DNA from: Amphirosellinia nigrospora
Lineage: Eukaryota > Ascomycota > Sordariomycetes > Xylariales > Xylariaceae
Length of the DNA stretch: 64,000 bases
Assembly (NCBI GenBank): GCA_004123355.1
Contig: SCHM01000001.1
Location: forward strand, 11,356,193 to 11,420,192
Direction: 5' to 3'
This document shows positions 62,280-64,000 of the stretch, piece by piece. The notes beneath the pieces were generated by a model. That model did not search any database. It saw only the letters and a program-made list of their open reading frames with translations, and had not been told where the DNA came from. Every line of letters starts with the position of its first letter. The first letter of the stretch is position 1. The translations under genes and the position numbers were made by a program.

Positions 62280-64000
62280 TTAAAACAGCTTGTGCTCAAG
62301 TGTCATGTCCGACTCAGGCTCCAAGCCAACACAGGCACGGAAGATATTGGTCAACGCAGCACGCTGTTTGGCGAGCGAGTTAATGACTGGCGTACCCGGA
62401 GGTGTAAGTGGCGCCTTGAGCATGTAGGAGAGAATGCTTAGGACGCTGTGGAAGCCCTTATATCCATCATTGGCGGCCTCGGAGCCGCTCGTCTGTGCCT
62501 GCCATTGAATACGCGTCATGATCTCGGTCACGAGCACTAGGTCAATGATGAGAGGCGAAGCTAGCAGTGAATCTTCACAGACGTTGAAGATACTATATTT
62601 CAGATACGTTAGTATAGAGGGATTTTATCGGAATAAGCGGTCAGTGCACTTATACTTACGAAATGGTCTGGTGTCCGCCGAGGAAGATTTCAGCATAGTA
62701 TTCATCGAGAGCACGTTTGTTGTCCCCGACGGCTGGCATGTATTTGATGACGACGGTGTGGTCCGGGTGCTCGCCCTTCTTGTATAGGACTGTGTTTGCC
62801 TCAACCATGTCGTCAACGACGTTGGACTTCGAGATCTCCTTGGAACGGAATTGCTATGGGAGCTCAAGTTCTTGCCGTCGTTGTTTCCAAGGTGGTTGTA
62901 GCTCGCGATTGACGTAAGCTTGATACCTGCGTTGATGAGGAAGTCTACGAGCGCCGACTTCATTTTCGTCTGTCCAGACTTGAAGTCGTCACCACCGATG
63001 AAAGCACCATGCTTCGAGGCAAGCTCGATCGCACCGGGTACGAAAGTGTTTTGAGGGGAGCCGTTGATGAAAGGTGCATTCTCCAGAATACAAGCTACGG
63101 CAAAGACAGTCGAAGGTGAAACCTCCTCGTGACCAGTTTCGATGGCTTTTAGCAAGTTCTCCGCGGTGTCATTCACTCCGGGGAGGATATCAGCATATCG
63201 TTCAGTGTTGGCAGTCCACTGAACGATAACCTTGTCAAGGTTGTTCTGCGCCTTGAAATCCCTACATAAGATAAGCATCTATTTTTATGCGGAGGAAGTG
63301 ATCATACCGAATGTCTTGACGGATCTTCTCGACATGTGCCATACAAGCCTTGTTACCAGGAATCAAATTGTCAGCTCGATCCTCCTGGTTAGCAGCAATG
63401 AAGTCGGGATAGTATATGCTGGGCAAAGGAACCATCCGGCTCATTTCCTTCTTGACCTGTGCCTTCAGAGTAGGCTCCAGGACGGCAGCACGATCCATAG
63501 CCGCAGCGAGATCCATGGCGCTAATATCCCATCCACCGATAACGAGGTCATTGGATGAACAATGGGCAAAACCTCATTGAAAGGAATGTTGACATCTTGC
63601 CTAGTATGGGCATCAGTTCCAAGCTTCATAGTGGAACCCATCAGGACAGAGCCGTAGTAGTTGGCAGCACGAGGCCCTTCGCGCGTTTCCCACACAAGGC
63701 CTCGACGATTAGCGATGATGCCAGCGGTGACGGTGGTGCCATTGTTGCCACCCCATCCCACCAACATCATTCCCGTCTTGGGAATTTTGCGATCAACCTT
63801 GAAGTTGTAGAGCGTCTCCTTGGGCGTGGCCACATATTTTCCATCGGCGCCCTTGGTCACACTCGTGGTCCGATAGGTATACTTGGACTGAATCTCGCTA
63901 TCCGTATACGTCACATTGGGAGAGTCGACTACAAAGACGTCCCGTTCGTAGAAACATGAGATGAATCCGAGACATGTATGTCCTTCCCGTACGCAGTGCC
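62280..64000 (-). CDS. INO1: Myo-inositol-1-phosphate synthase, N-terminus outside window
   Basis: Converts glucose-6-phosphate to inositol-3-phosphate with bound NAD+, the first step of inositol synthesis in the cytosol. Seen: [18 protein letters not shown] near the right edge, [15 protein letters not shown] (NAD-binding loop), [98 protein letters not shown], and the C-terminal [20 protein letters not shown]. Introns lie at about 63262-63307 and 62595-62660. Two one-base breaks (near 63548 and 62868) each fit one missing base in a conserved segment. The stop is TAA 62280-62282. In fungi INO1 is repressed by inositol, but its promoter is outside the window. Confidence 0.95.

Overview
This window is nuclear DNA from a filamentous ascomycete (Pezizomycotina), most likely a Sordariomycete. 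Genes carry many short GT-AG introns. The proteins are fungal types: a tri/tetrahydroxynaphthalene-reductase-like SDR, a CSC1/OSCA channel, a DUF1996 secreted protein, a pectin-side-chain esterase and a fungal GliT-like thioredoxin reductase. A 7.2 kb retroelement shows the C-to-T/G-to-A damage of repeat-induced point mutation (RIP). There is no polycistronic organisation. Intergenic spacers of 0.3-2.5 kb separate most genes.

Layout, 1-24 kb: the 3' part of a rhomboid protease (3-502), a diverged Tpt1/KptA-like gene (minus), an SDR of the naphthol reductase family (minus), a MEIOB/RPA1-like OB-fold protein (plus), a NAP/SET histone chaperone (minus), an F-box protein (minus), a CSC1-like channel (plus), a small secreted DPBB protein (plus), a rhamnogalacturonan acetylesterase (minus) and an old-yellow-enzyme-type flavin oxidoreductase (minus).

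24.4-31.7 kb: one complete but dead LTR retrotransposon (24444-31691). It has 213/214-bp LTRs with TGTCACG...CGTGACA ends and a 5-bp target duplication, and no open frame remains. It inserted about 43 bp upstream of the probable start codon of the most striking gene in the window.

31.7-46 kb: a self-contained redox fusion protein (31739-35961, perhaps to 36904). It joins an IDO/PrnB-like heme domain, a cytochrome-P450-reductase-like FAD/NAD(P) module, a cytochrome b5 domain and a helical tail. It is followed by a secreted GliT-like thioredoxin reductase (minus), a fungal protein-kinase-like gene that seems to lack the catalytic-loop Asp, and a 4-coumarate-CoA-ligase-like acyl-activating enzyme.

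46-64 kb: decayed protease-like sequence, a 142-bp inverted-repeat element, a DUF1996 secreted protein (minus), a Pif1-type helicase (minus), an aldo-keto reductase fused to a RidA domain (minus), a fungal-specific membrane protein (plus) and the 3' part of myo-inositol-1-phosphate synthase (minus, running off the right edge).

Two cross-cutting observations stand out. First, four unrelated genes contain introns of 140-151 nt, about three times the usual length here, that share the same 3' end (AATAACTGACTCCGAG or a close variant). They look like introner-like elements. Second, many conserved genes, including housekeeping ones, have single-base frame breaks, and most are one base too few in a G, C, T or A run. 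This points to homopolymer undercalling in the assembly rather than mass pseudogenisation, so gene models are given as spans across those breaks.
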